Assembly: GCF_022179305.1 (NCBI RefSeq)
Contig: NZ_BPQP01000089.1
Coordinates: forward strand, 97,206-161,205
Reading direction: 5' to 3'
DNA from: Methylobacterium iners
Lineage (GTDB): Bacteria; Pseudomonadota; Alphaproteobacteria; Rhizobiales; Beijerinckiaceae
DNA: 64,000 bases
The translations under genes were made by a program, and so were the position numbers. Shown here piece by piece: positions 8,074-17,002 of the stretch. The notes below the pieces were generated by a model that made no database searches, was not told the DNA's origin, and worked only from the letters and a program-made list of their open reading frames with translations. Every line of letters begins with the position of its first letter. Positions within the stretch are counted from its first letter, which is position 1.

Positions 8074-11000
8074 GTGCGTCGCGAGGTAGCCGATATCCGG
8101 ACCCGCTTCGCCGTCGTGGGCTTGGACGCGGTCCAGGCCGCCTTCCGCTCGACCGCCGAGACGCTCGGCCGCGTCACCCGCATCACCCGCCAGGCCGGGG
8201 ACCTCGCCGGACGCTCGGGCGCGGCCGCGCAGGATGCCGCCCGCCGGTCGACCGAGGCCGCGCGCGCCCAGGTCCAGGCCGCGGCGCAGGCTGCCCAGAA
8301 CCAAGTCCGCATCGCGCAGGAGGCCGCGCAGCGCCAGTCCCAGATCGCCCGCCAGCAGGCGGCCGACCGCATCCGGCTGGCTCGCGAATCGGCCAACCAA
8401 GCCCAGCGTGAGTCCGAGGCCGCGGCCCGCCGCGCCGGAGCCGTCGCCGGCCCGACCGCCGGCATGGGCGCGATCCAGGCCGCGCTCGCCCGGGCGGCGC
8501 AGGACGCCGCGAGGCAGCAGGCCCGGGAGGCGGCCGACCGGGCCAGGGCCGCGGCGCGGAACCTCCAGGACGAGATCCGCCAGGCCCGCGTTCGCGCGGC
8601 CGAGGCCGACCGGCAGGGCCGTCGCCAGATGCAGGCCGCGCAGGCCGCCGCACGCGCCGCCGCCGAGGCCGCGAGCCAGCAGGCCCGTCGCGACGCCGCC
8701 GATGCCGCCGCCCGCGTCGCCCTGATCCGGCAGGAGGGGGCGCAGCGCCAGGCCCAGGCCCGTGCCGACGCCGCCGCGAGGCAGGCACAGATCCGCGCCG
8801 ACGCCCAGGCCGTGGCCGCCCGCGTCAGGGCCCTGCGCGAGCTCGCCCAGCAGCAGGCCGCGGCGGACGCCCAACGGCTCGCCGCCCTCCGGGCGCAAGC
8901 CCAGGCCGACGAGCTCGCGGCCCGGACCGCGCTCTCCGCCATGCGGGCCACCTCGATTGCCCAGCGCGCGGCCGCGAGGCAGGCCGCCCGGGACGCGGTG
9001 GAACGCCTGCGCCAGTCCCGGGAGGCGGCCGCCGCCGAGGCTGCAGCGGCCGCCCAGCGTCAGGCCGATCTCGCGCGCCAGGCCGCGGCCGAGACCCGCA
9101 TCCAGCGCGAGCGCGAGCGTCGCGCCCGGGAGCAGGCCCGGCGCGAGCTCGCCGATATCCGCACCCGCGTGGCCGCCGACCTGCGGGCCGAGCGGGAGGC
9201 GGAGCGCGGCCGCCGCGACGCCGAGCGCGCTTCCAGGACCGCGGGCCAGGCCGCCACGCGTGGCGCCGTCGACCGCGTCGCCGCAGAGGCCCGGGTCGGC
9301 CGGGAGGTGCGCGCGACCACGACATCCCTCGGTGACCAGGTGAAGGCCGCAGGCACGGTCGCGACCGCGTTCGGCACGATGGGTAGCAAGCTCCGGGCTG
9401 CCCTCGGCGGCATCGGCAAGATCGCGCTCGGCGGCGCGGCCGGGGGACTTCTCAGCGGGGCGTCAGGCGCCGGCATCGGCGGCCTCGCGGGGAAGGCCAC
9501 GGCGACGGGGTCGGATTACGCCCGCGAGACCTACAACACGTCGCTCTCGACGGGCCTCGACCCGGCGACGTTCCAGATCGTGGCCGAGGCCGCCAAGAAG
9601 GCGGACATCGACGTCAACGACCTGAGAGCCTCGCTCCTCCAATTCCAGGGCCAGGTGCGCTCGGCCGCGATCTCGCCCGACAGCGACATCGGCAAGGTCT
9701 TCGCCCAGATGGGCATCGACCTGAAGAAGGCGAACGGTCAACTCAAGACTACTGACGAACTACTGTTTCCGGTCCTGATGAAGCTTGAGGGCTTGGGTCA
9801 GACCGAGAAGCTCGGCGCGATGATGCAGCTTTTCGGCGAGGACGACACGGGCAAGCTCGTGCCGTTCTTCAAGATGCTGATGGAGCAGGAGGACCTCCTC
9901 GCACAGACGGGGCTCCGGCAGCGCGAGCTCGGCTCCTCCCTGACGCAGGGGGATCTCACTCGCGCGCGCTTCTACAAGCAGGCCGTCGACGACATGGCCC
10001 AGGCGTGGAAGGGCGTCTCCCTGGAGATCATGGCCGCCGTCGGCCCGGACGTGTCCCGCATGCTGGGGGCCGCGGCGACCGACCTCGGGCGCAACCGCGT
10101 GGCCATCGCGAACGCGTTCCGGATGGCGTTCCAGACCTTCTACAGCCTGACCCGCGACATCGGCATCATGATCTTCGGGGGGCGCCAGTACGACGGCTCC
10201 ATCGCCAACCGCTGGCTCCTGCCGGTCCGCGAGGGCCTGATCATCCTTGGGACGGTCGCCATGGCCACCGGCCGCCTGATGCGGGAGGCCTACTACACGA
10301 TCATGGGCCAGGACCAGAACGTGGTCGAGTTCCCGTGGCTCATCTCCCTGCGCAACGGGCTCACCTACACCTATACGCTGGTCAAGCAGTTCTTCACCGA
10401 CATCTATTATCTCTCGACCTTCCAGGACTACAACGTCTCCACCAGGTTCCCGTGGCTCACCGCGATCCGGGACGGCATCGTCGAGGTCGTCGAGTACGCC
10501 AAGCTGGCGTGGCGCGATCTCATGGCCGTGTGGAATGGCGGCACCGACGCGACGGTCTCCACCGGCCCGGCCAAGATGCTCGTCGGGATGCTGGAGGGCT
10601 TCAAGGCCGCGCGCGCGTACATCGACGAGTGGGTCGCGTGGTTCAAGCTCCTGGGCGCGGACATCGCCAAGGTCTGGGAGCAGATCGGCAATCCGGAGAA
10701 GGACACGGCCTTCAACTTTGCCTGGATGAAGCCACTGGCCGACGGCTTCTGGTTCATGGCCGACGCGGCCAAGGAAGCCTGGGGTTGGTTCAGGAAGGTC
10801 TACGACACGATCTTTGATTTCGTGCGCTATACTACTGGCCTAAACTTCGAGAGCATCGTCTTCTTCGTTGCGATACTGACGTTCACCGGAACGATGCGGG
10901 TACTCATGCCCTTGCTCCGGGGCGCCCTCGGGCTCATCACCGGCATCGGAGCGGCGACTGGCGCGGCCGGCGCGGTGAGCGGCCTGGCGGCTGCCTTCGG

Positions 11001-11511
11001 CACGCTTGGGACGGCGCTCGCCACCATCGCGGGGCTCGCCGCCAACCCGTTGGTCATGGCGATCATCGGCGGCGTCGCCGGCGGAACCGCCCTGGCGAGC
11101 GTCCTCAAGGGGACCGCCATCGATAGGTGGATCGGCCAGTTCGAATCGTGGGTCAACGACCGGGACAACTCGCCGGGGCAGCAGGCCATCCGGCAGGCCA
11201 ACGCCTCCCTGTCCCCCCAGCAGGAGTTCGGCATCCAGGTCAGGGCGGGCCTCTACCAGCCGTCCGATTGGCCGCAGTGGTCGGCCCAGCAGGCGGCCAT
11301 CGCCCAGCAGCAACTCGACGCGACGCGCCAGGTCGCGGCTGAGGTCGAGCGCTCGCGCCTGGCGGCGATGCCGCAGCCCAACCTCGGCGGCCAGGCCGCG
11401 CCCCGCAACCCGCTCATCATCAACATCCCGGGGGCCGGCACCATCAACGCCAGCCAGACGGACGACGAGTACGCCCGCTCCCTGCGGGACTTCCAACGTT
11501 TCGGACGCTGA
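8074..11511 (+). CDS. Tail tape measure protein
   Basis: 1145-residue protein that sets tail length and is ejected with the DNA. Residues about 40-430 are an almost unbroken Ala/Arg/Gln/Glu-rich coiled coil with many RxQAQxxAD-type repeats. Residues about 440-480 are Gly/Ala-rich. The middle has Trp/Tyr-rich segments, and there are hydrophobic helices near residues 928-1010 (IVFFVAILTFTG and the Ala/Gly-rich stretch after it), as is usual for tape measure proteins. GTG start with GGAGAGGAG just upstream. It directly follows the chaperone pair. At about 0.15 nm per residue the tail would be near 170 nm, a rough estimate. Confidence 0.92.
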   Translation: MRREVADIRTRFAVVGLDAVQAAFRSTAETLGRVTRITRQAGDLAGRSGAAAQDAARRSTEAARAQVQAAAQAAQNQVRIAQEAAQRQSQIARQQAADRIRLARESANQAQRESEAAARRAGAVAGPTAGMGAIQAALARAAQDAARQQAREAADRARAAARNLQDEIRQARVRAAEADRQGRRQMQAAQAAARAAAEAASQQARRDAADAAARVALIRQEGAQRQAQARADAAARQAQIRADAQAVAARVRALRELAQQQAAADAQRLAALRAQAQADELAARTALSAMRATSIAQRAAARQAARDAVERLRQSREAAAAEAAAAAQRQADLARQAAAETRIQRERERRAREQARRELADIRTRVAADLRAEREAERGRRDAERASRTAGQAATRGAVDRVAAEARVGREVRATTTSLGDQVKAAGTVATAFGTMGSKLRAALGGIGKIALGGAAGGLLSGASGAGIGGLAGKATATGSDYARETYNTSLSTGLDPATFQIVAEAAKKADIDVNDLRASLLQFQGQVRSAAISPDSDIGKVFAQMGIDLKKANGQLKTTDELLFPVLMKLEGLGQTEKLGAMMQLFGEDDTGKLVPFFKMLMEQEDLLAQTGLRQRELGSSLTQGDLTRARFYKQAVDDMAQAWKGVSLEIMAAVGPDVSRMLGAAATDLGRNRVAIANAFRMAFQTFYSLTRDIGIMIFGGRQYDGSIANRWLLPVREGLIILGTVAMATGRLMREAYYTIMGQDQNVVEFPWLISLRNGLTYTYTLVKQFFTDIYYLSTFQDYNVSTRFPWLTAIRDGIVEVVEYAKLAWRDLMAVWNGGTDATVSTGPAKMLVGMLEGFKAARAYIDEWVAWFKLLGADIAKVWEQIGNPEKDTAFNFAWMKPLADGFWFMADAAKEAWGWFRKVYDTIFDFVRYTTGLNFESIVFFVAILTFTGTMRVLMPLLRGALGLITGIGAATGAAGAVSGLAAAFGTLGTALATIAGLAANPLVMAIIGGVAGGTALASVLKGTAIDRWIGQFESWVNDRDNSPGQQAIRQANASLSPQQEFGIQVRAGLYQPSDWPQWSAQQAAIAQQQLDATRQVAAEVERSRLAAMPQPNLGGQAAPRNPLIINIPGAGTINASQTDDEYARSLRDFQRFGR

Positions 11512-11513
11512 CG

Positions 11514-12071
11514 ATGCCGCTCATGGACCGCCGCCACCTCCGCATCGGCCTCTCCGGGATCGTCATCCCGGCCGGCGCCGACTGGGGAATTCAGGAGGAG
11601 CACGCCCGGTTCGCGTCGAACACGACCGCCCGCTCGTGGAACGGACGCCCCATCATCCAGGGTCCGCGCGACGACCACCGGCACGTCATTACCCTGTCGG
11701 CCGACGGCACGCGCTGGGGACCGACCCTCGACGACGTCAACGTGAGGGACCTCGTCGAGCTCCACTCCGCCCGGTTCGAGGCCGCCCGCATCCCGGCCGG
11801 CATGCTCAGCGTGGTTCTGCGGCGGCCGCCCGTCCCGGACCCATCCAAGCCGTGGGGCTACGCCGTGTTGGCGCATCGCGACGGCGAGAAGACCCGCATC
11901 CCGGTGACCGTCGCCGGCAAGGTGGTGACCCTCCTGCAGGCCCAGGACGTCGACGTCTCCGTGCAGTACCGGGCCATCCGCCCGTGCGTCGTCACCGACT
12001 ACCGTCCAGGGACGACCGACACGCGCTCCGGGACGCAGGGCTGGGGCCTCACCCTGGTGGACCGCACATGA
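11514..12071 (+). CDS. Tail tip protein, distal-tail position
   Basis: 185-residue beta-rich protein (HLRIGLSGIVIPAGAD, TLLQAQDVDVSVQYRAI) with no membrane helix. It starts two bases after the tape measure stop and overlaps the next start as ATGA, so it is in the same translational unit. In long-tailed phages this place is held by a distal tail or minor tail (gpM/gpL) protein, which starts tail assembly at the tip. I see no diagnostic motif, so the role comes from position. Confidence 0.55.
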   Translation: MPLMDRRHLRIGLSGIVIPAGADWGIQEEHARFASNTTARSWNGRPIIQGPRDDHRHVITLSADGTRWGPTLDDVNVRDLVELHSARFEAARIPAGMLSVVLRRPPVPDPSKPWGYAVLAHRDGEKTRIPVTVAGKVVTLLQAQDVDVSVQYRAIRPCVVTDYRPGTTDTRSGTQGWGLTLVDRT

Positions 12072-14125
12072 GCATCCAGCACCTCGTCTGGCTTGAGGAC
12101 GCCCTCGACCCGATCACCGACGCCGACCTCGCGACGGCGATGGAGGAGGGCAACGACCAGATCCTCAGCGGGACCCTGACCCGCGAGCGCGGCGCGCTGC
12201 CCGCCCTGGAGGTCGAGATGGCCCACCCGGGCTGGGGGATCCTCGCGCCCGGGCAGCGTCGCGGCGTGGCCCTCGTCGTGTCCGATGACGGCACGATGGC
12301 GACCGCGACCGTCCGCGCCCGGGGCTACGTCCGGGCGATGCCGTCGGCGCTGACCGGCGACACGCTGACCCTGCAGTTCGAGTGCTCGCCGGAGGACTGG
12401 GAGGAGCGTCGGGACGCGGCCGCCCGGGCCGTCCTCGCCGCTTCCCAAGGGGGGCTCTGGCAGGCGGACGGCGGGCGACGGGACCCGAGCCGCCGCGGCG
12501 ACGCCACCGTGGACTTCCTCTTCGGCCGGAGCCAGCACATCGTCGACGACCTCCTGGCCTCGACCAGCGCGTTCATCCGCCACGACCCCGTCAGCCACGA
12601 GGTCACCCTGGTGGACGTGGCCACGAGCGCGCGCGTCCATAACCTGGGCGACGGCTACGACCCGACGAGCCTTTCCGTCACCGAGGGCGAGGGAGCGGTC
12701 GAGCAGGTCAAGTGGACCCTCTTCGCCAACATCCAGCAGACGGCCTCCGGCGTGTGCGACATCGCCTCGCGCATGCCGGCCCTGAGCTCGCTCCTGGGCT
12801 ACACCGTCGGCGGCAACACGGACATGTCGGCCAACATCGGGTGGTCGCTCGACCAGCCCCAGATCCAGCAGGTCTACTCGGCGGGCACGCCCGCGGAGAC
12901 CGGCCGCGTCTGGCGCGTCGAGAGCCGGCGCATCTACTACATCCAGGTGCCCAACCCGAACGGGGCCGGGACCGTCACCGCGACGACGTACACGTCCACC
13001 CGAACGACCGATTACCACGAGTATCAGCGCCGCCAGGTCCAGACCACTTACTTCCGTTCGTGGCCGGCCAGGTTCAACTACAACCAGACCCGGCGCGAGA
13101 AGGTGGTGCTGACGCTCGACGTGCCGGTGCAGCGCGTCGGGGGCATCCGCCGCGTCCTCGACCTGGGCGAGACGACGCTTCGCGATCTGTACCGGCCGGA
13201 CACCACGGACGAGGACGCGGAGATCCTCGTCGAGGGCGACACCGCCGAAAACGGCTTCGCCGAGGGCACGTACGCCTTCCTCGCGGGGAAGCTTTTCCAG
13301 GCGGTCAGGGACACGACGGAGCAGCCGTACAGCACCAGGCTCACCCGCCAGCTCGACGCCGTGGTCGAGCTATCCGACGACTGGGTCGACACCGGCCTGA
13401 GCGCACCGATGCCGGACCGGTCGGCGGCGTCCTTCTTCGACACCGAGCGCGGGAAGGCCCTCATCGCTCACGCCCTTCTCCGGATGCGTAGGGCGGCGCT
13501 CGGGCGCCTGGTGTCCTGGCAGGTCACGCTCACGTGCAACCGCGACGACCTGCCGAGCGTGGACCTGGAGGACCAGGTCCGATTCCTCCTGCCCGCACGC
13601 TGGGACCAGCCGGCCAAGGAGTGCGTGGGCCGCGTCCACAAGATCGTGGAAAAGTGGTCCGGCGCCGACGGCGAGACGGTGACCCTGACGCTCGGCGTCC
13701 CGCTCGGCACCGGCGTCGAGGCCTTCGCCCGCCAGGCCGTCATCGACCGCTACGGCGGCGACGCCTATTTCGGGGTCGAGACCCCGTTCCTTGAGCGGGG
13801 CACGGAGTTCCTCAGCGCCGGTGACGACGTCGAGTTCGTCGTCACCGCCGACCCCCTCGTCCAGCACTACGCCCCCCAGTACCTGACGTGGCACGCCTAT
13901 GCCGTCCGCGACATCCTCGTGCGGGGCAGCGCCGTCGAACAGGAAGCGGACTTCGCGAGGGCGGCCGCCCAGGGCATCGCGCCGTCGGCGCAGGTGACCC
14001 GGCAGACCCAGATCGACGTCAAGCTCCTGCCCCTCATCTCCGAGCGCCTCATCGAGCGGGAGATCCGCGTGCAAGGCACGCTCCTCCGCTCACCCCGCGG
14101 CATCGACCTCACCCAGGCAGCATAG
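12068..14125 (+). CDS. Large tail tip protein, hub-like
   Basis: 685 residues, starting at an ATG that overlaps the upstream stop. The N-terminal 150 residues are beta-rich. Next comes RGDATVDFLFGRSQHIVDDL, then a Tyr/Thr-rich region around NPNGAGTVTATTYTSTRTTDY. The C-terminal part has strands such as LGRLVSWQVTLTCNRDDLPSV and VTLTLGVPLGTG, the pattern of tail hub proteins that bind the tip and carry the receptor-binding parts. Repeated 'DLEDQVRF' and 'GDDVEFVV' strand phrases suggest small beta domains near the end. Hub function is inferred from size, fold pattern and place after the distal tail gene. Confidence 0.6.
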   Translation: MSIQHLVWLEDALDPITDADLATAMEEGNDQILSGTLTRERGALPALEVEMAHPGWGILAPGQRRGVALVVSDDGTMATATVRARGYVRAMPSALTGDTLTLQFECSPEDWEERRDAAARAVLAASQGGLWQADGGRRDPSRRGDATVDFLFGRSQHIVDDLLASTSAFIRHDPVSHEVTLVDVATSARVHNLGDGYDPTSLSVTEGEGAVEQVKWTLFANIQQTASGVCDIASRMPALSSLLGYTVGGNTDMSANIGWSLDQPQIQQVYSAGTPAETGRVWRVESRRIYYIQVPNPNGAGTVTATTYTSTRTTDYHEYQRRQVQTTYFRSWPARFNYNQTRREKVVLTLDVPVQRVGGIRRVLDLGETTLRDLYRPDTTDEDAEILVEGDTAENGFAEGTYAFLAGKLFQAVRDTTEQPYSTRLTRQLDAVVELSDDWVDTGLSAPMPDRSAASFFDTERGKALIAHALLRMRRAALGRLVSWQVTLTCNRDDLPSVDLEDQVRFLLPARWDQPAKECVGRVHKIVEKWSGADGETVTLTLGVPLGTGVEAFARQAVIDRYGGDAYFGVETPFLERGTEFLSAGDDVEFVVTADPLVQHYAPQYLTWHAYAVRDILVRGSAVEQEADFARAAAQGIAPSAQVTRQTQIDVKLLPLISERLIEREIRVQGTLLRSPRGIDLTQAA

Positions 14126-14127
14126 TC

Positions 14128-14469
14128 ATGGCCGACACCCTCATCGACCTCATTAGGACCGTCGCCAACAGCGGCGCCAGGCAGGCCACGACCGCCCCGC
14201 AGGGCATCCCGACGGACGCGGAAAATCCCGGCCCGAACCTGTCCGGAGGCTTCGGCGACCCGCTCAACTCCCTCGGCACGGGAGACGGGACGCAGCGCCC
14301 GATCTGGTTTCCGGAGCCGCCGGACCTGTCCGGGTCCATCAGCCCCGACAATCCCGAGGCCCCGGGCGGGGCGCTGGAGATCTTGAGCGTCAAGCAGATC
14401 CGAGGCGCCCCGTCTTTGACGGCCCCCGCCTCGGTGATCCGCTACCAAGTTAGAGGACAGGTGGTCTGA
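14128..14469 (+). CDS. Small uncharacterised tail-tip protein
   Basis: 113 residues with a Pro/Gly/Asp-rich, probably disordered middle (residues 25-85) and a C-terminal strand (LEILSVKQIRGAP, VIRYQVRGQVV). It lies two bases after the hub-like gene and shares a TGATG stop/start with the fibre-like gene that follows. This places it as a linker or chaperone between hub and fibre, but no family is recognised. Confidence 0.55.
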   Translation: MADTLIDLIRTVANSGARQATTAPQGIPTDAENPGPNLSGGFGDPLNSLGTGDGTQRPIWFPEPPDLSGSISPDNPEAPGGALEILSVKQIRGAPSLTAPASVIRYQVRGQVV

Positions 14470-15359
14470 TGCCCGACGCTTTCATCGACTGGAACCCGGG
14501 CGACCCGCCCCTCAGCGCCGTCCAGCACGCGGGCAACATCCGCGCGCTCTGGACCAGGCTCGGCGAGGTCATCGCCGCCGCCGGGACGGACATCATCAAC
14601 GGCTCGACGCAGTCCGCCGACCTGCGGACGCTCACGTTCCAGACCTCGCTTGGCAGGACGTTCTCGGCCACGCTCCCGCCCGGGCCGTTCTTCCCCAAGG
14701 GGCCGCGCATCGTCGGCTCGTCCTACGCGGTCGACGACCTCATCACCTGGCAGGGGAGCAGCTACATCGTGCTCCTGCCGCACGTGGCGAGCGTCTCCCT
14801 CGACACCGACCTGGTGGCCAACCGGCTGCAACTCGTCGCCGCCAAGGGCCGGGACAGTGAGACGTTCCGCGGACCCTACGTGGCCGGGCTCGCCTACGCC
14901 GCGGGCGACGTCGTCTACACGGGCACGCCCGGACAGGAGGTCCTCTATTTCAAGGCGTTCGCCGACGTCGCCCCAGCCGATCCGGGACCGCCGTCGTTCG
15001 CCTGGGGCCAGGTCAGCCTCTCCCCCTACGACGAGCTCCACGTCGACGTATCCGGCCTGCCGGGCGCCGGGGCTGTGGTGCGCCGGTACGCGGTCCCGCG
15101 GCCGACCTATCTCCTGCCGGGTTTGCCGAGGAGCGCCGCATCCCTCGACGTCGCGACGACCGCCGCGTCGGTCTACCGCCTCACCGTCAACGACGTGCAA
15201 GTCGGGACCATCACGTTCGCGGCCGGCAGCAAGGTCGGCGTGTTCGCGATGGCCGCGTTCCAGTTCCTCAACCCCGGGGCGGTCCTTCGCGTCGTGGCGC
15301 CGGCGACGCAGGACGCGACCGCGGCCGGGCTCGCGGTGACCCTGACGCTCGCCCGCTGA
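14469..15359 (+). CDS. Tail fibre / receptor-binding protein candidate
   Basis: 296 residues. The N-terminal 60 residues are helical (AVQHAGNIRALWTRLGEVI), suited to docking on the tail. Two segments look like small carbohydrate-binding modules of the 'Y-xx-GD-xV-xx-G-xx-Y' type: 'SYAVDDLITWQGSSYIVLL' near residue 82 and 'AYAAGDVVYT' near residue 142. The C-terminal third is beta-rich, as in fibre tips. It is the last gene of the late operon, the usual place for host-range proteins. The sugar-binding role is inferred from the pattern. Confidence 0.6.
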   Translation: MPDAFIDWNPGDPPLSAVQHAGNIRALWTRLGEVIAAAGTDIINGSTQSADLRTLTFQTSLGRTFSATLPPGPFFPKGPRIVGSSYAVDDLITWQGSSYIVLLPHVASVSLDTDLVANRLQLVAAKGRDSETFRGPYVAGLAYAAGDVVYTGTPGQEVLYFKAFADVAPADPGPPSFAWGQVSLSPYDELHVDVSGLPGAGAVVRRYAVPRPTYLLPGLPRSAASLDVATTAASVYRLTVNDVQVGTITFAAGSKVGVFAMAAFQFLNPGAVLRVVAPATQDATAAGLAVTLTLAR

Positions 15360-15367
15360 CCGGGACC

Positions 15368-15392
15368 GCCAGGGGCACGACCAGCCCCTGGC
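15368..15392 (+). terminator. Hairpin at end of late operon
   Basis: GCCAGGGGC (15368-15376) pairs perfectly with GCCCCTGGC (15384-15392) around a 7-base loop, just after the fibre gene stop. A C run then TT follows rather than a T run, so termination may be partial. Confidence 0.5.
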
Positions 15393-15432
15393 CCCCTTCC
15401 CGAATTGGAGGGGCGCAGGCACGATTTCGGGC

Positions 15433-15726
15433 ATGCAGTTCGCCGCCCTCGAAACCCTCCTTAAGCGCAAACTCCATGACGCCGTCGTCGGCGCCGTCAT
15501 GGAGAAGGGCCTCGACCGCCACGACCTCTGCAGGCTGACCGGGCAGCCTTGGTCGAGGCAGGCCATCTACCGGTTGCTGGCTGGCCCCGAGCAGCACGCA
15601 TGCTCCGCCGACCGCCTGGAGCGAATCGCCAGGGCCCTCGGTCTGGAGGCCGAGGTCGAGGTCCGGGTGCGCCCAGCGGGGCCGAGGCAACTCCCGCAGC
15701 GGCACGCGGTTCCCCTCGCGGCGTAG
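15433..15726 (+). CDS. Small HTH protein, Cro/XRE-like
   Basis: 97-residue likely DNA-binding protein. Residues about 28-75 form a helix-turn-helix pattern: LCRLTGQPW, SRQAIYRLLAG, LERIARALGLEAE. In Cro/CI-like proteins the second of these helices reads the DNA. It is a single-domain protein with no peptidase tail. It lies after the late operon terminator and before a second protein with a related C-terminal domain, so it could be a phage regulator, for example a late switch or a Cro-like repressor. Target sites are unknown. A 13-bp direct repeat, GTTCCCCTCGCGG, occurs at 15709-15721 and 15730-15742 at its end. Confidence 0.55.
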   Translation: MQFAALETLLKRKLHDAVVGAVMEKGLDRHDLCRLTGQPWSRQAIYRLLAGPEQHACSADRLERIARALGLEAEVEVRVRPAGPRQLPQRHAVPLAA

Positions 15727-15765
15727 GGCGTTCCCCTCGCGGTCCCGGGCGGACATTGTAGGAAC

Positions 15766-16227
15766 ATGGTCCCGATGGCACGATTCCCTTGCGAGATCAG
15801 GGGATTCGCCCGCGTGCACGCGTCCCGTCCAGCAAGAGCTTACCCCGAGGCCGACGCGGCCCGGGCCGTCATCGTGGCCGGGCTGGCATCCGCCCGGTAC
15901 CGGATGAAAGTCAGAGGCGACGATCTCGTCGCCCGGCACAACGCCGAGGCCGGCCACCAGGCAGCTACCGAGTTGGAGCGGGAGACCGCCACGCAGATCG
16001 CGACAAGCTTCGAAGGTTCGCCCATCGAGTTCTGCGCCCGCGTCAAGGCCCGAGTGCCCAGCGCCAAGCCCTGTCGGATGCCGGGCATGAACTCGCAGCG
16101 GGTCCGGACGCAGCTACGCGCCGGCGATATCGAGACCTGGGGCTTGGACCGCCTCCTCGCCGTTGCCGCCTCCCTCGGGCTCCGGGCCGAGATCCGCCTC
16201 GTCCCCATAGAGGGCATCCACGGCTGA
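15766..16227 (+). CDS. Uncharacterised protein with HTH-like C-terminus
   Basis: 153 residues. The N-terminal 100 residues are basic and unassigned. The last 50 (NSQRVRTQLRAGD, LDRLLAVAASLGLRAEIRL) closely echo the HTH domain of the preceding protein, including the ending 'A-x-LGL-x-AE', so the two genes may share an origin. Two ATG codons are close together (15766 and 15775). It converges with the leftward gene across a short hairpin. Regulatory function is inferred. Confidence 0.5.
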   Translation: MVPMARFPCEIRGFARVHASRPARAYPEADAARAVIVAGLASARYRMKVRGDDLVARHNAEAGHQAATELERETATQIATSFEGSPIEFCARVKARVPSAKPCRMPGMNSQRVRTQLRAGDIETWGLDRLLAVAASLGLRAEIRLVPIEGIHG

Positions 16228-16228
16228 C

Positions 16229-16244
16229 CGCCGGAAATCCGGCG
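16229..16244. terminator. Bidirectional hairpin between convergent genes
   Basis: CGCCGG (16229-16234) and CCGGCG (16239-16244) form a 6-bp stem with an AAAT loop. It lies in the 22-base space between a rightward stop and a leftward stop, so it could act on both transcripts. Confidence 0.45.
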
Positions 16245-16249
16245 CTGCC

Positions 16250-17002
16250 TCAGGCCGCGATGTCCGACCGGCTTCGCTCCATGCGCGCCTTGCCCTCGGG
16301 CGTGATACTGGCGTGAGTGGTCCGCTTGCCCTTCGTCGACCCCGGCTTAATCCAACCTTCCTCGACGGCATGGACCGCGGTCCAGCCGCCCTTCAGTCCA
16401 TAATCGCTCCAGCCGTCCTTGATCTGCAGGAGCGCCTCCCTGCTCCGGTCGGCGGGCTCCTCTACGCCCAGGCGCTCCATCAGGAACCTGGCGTTACGAA
16501 CGGACAGGTCACCCCAGAACAGGTGCAGGCCGACGCAAGTCAGCACCGCTTCCAGTGTCGTGTGCGCCATGGTCTCGGCCAGTCGCTCCCAGCCCTCATC
16601 GGTAGCGAGGTCGATGGCATGGTGTCCTATGCCGCTGCCCTCGTAGCCGCCGGCGCCGTAGGTCGCCTTGAGTCCCGTGATCTCCTCGACGCGGCGAACG
16701 TAGGGAAGGTCGGCGCAGGCGGGGGTCGACAGGTGGAGCGAGGGGGTCCCGTCCCGGTCGCGTTTCAGCGTGACCGGAAACGCGATGCTTCGAGGGATGA
16801 AGGGCACCGTCTCGTCCTGGAGAGCGTAGCCCATCGACAGCGAGTAGCGGCAGGCCAGGCCCGCCTCGATCAGGGCGAGGTCCATCGGCGTCTCGCCGGG
16901 GCGGTTCGAGGGCGCCCCCTCGACGACGGGCGCCGGAGCCGGACCGGGAAGGAGCAGGTCGAAGAACGAGGCCTGCCGGGGGTCGGGGCGACGGCGGGCC
17001 AT
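16250..17002 (-). CDS. Uncharacterised prophage protein, leftward unit gene 2
   Basis: 250 residues, not recognised. The start ATG (complement of 17000-17002) overlaps the stop of the upstream gene as TGATG, so the two are translated together. A basic N-terminus (ARRRPDPRQASFFDLL) and a Pro-rich linker are followed by a mixed alpha/beta part. The C-terminal 70 residues look like a winged helix (LQIKDGWSDYGLKGGW, HAVEEGWIKPG, THASITPEGKARM). The leftward direction, opposite to virion genes, suggests expression in the lysogen. Regulatory, conversion or exclusion roles are all possible. Confidence 0.6.
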   Translation of the reverse strand: MARRRPDPRQASFFDLLLPGPAPAPVVEGAPSNRPGETPMDLALIEAGLACRYSLSMGYALQDETVPFIPRSIAFPVTLKRDRDGTPSLHLSTPACADLPYVRRVEEITGLKATYGAGGYEGSGIGHHAIDLATDEGWERLAETMAHTTLEAVLTCVGLHLFWGDLSVRNARFLMERLGVEEPADRSREALLQIKDGWSDYGLKGGWTAVHAVEEGWIKPGSTKGKRTTHASITPEGKARMERSRSDIAA

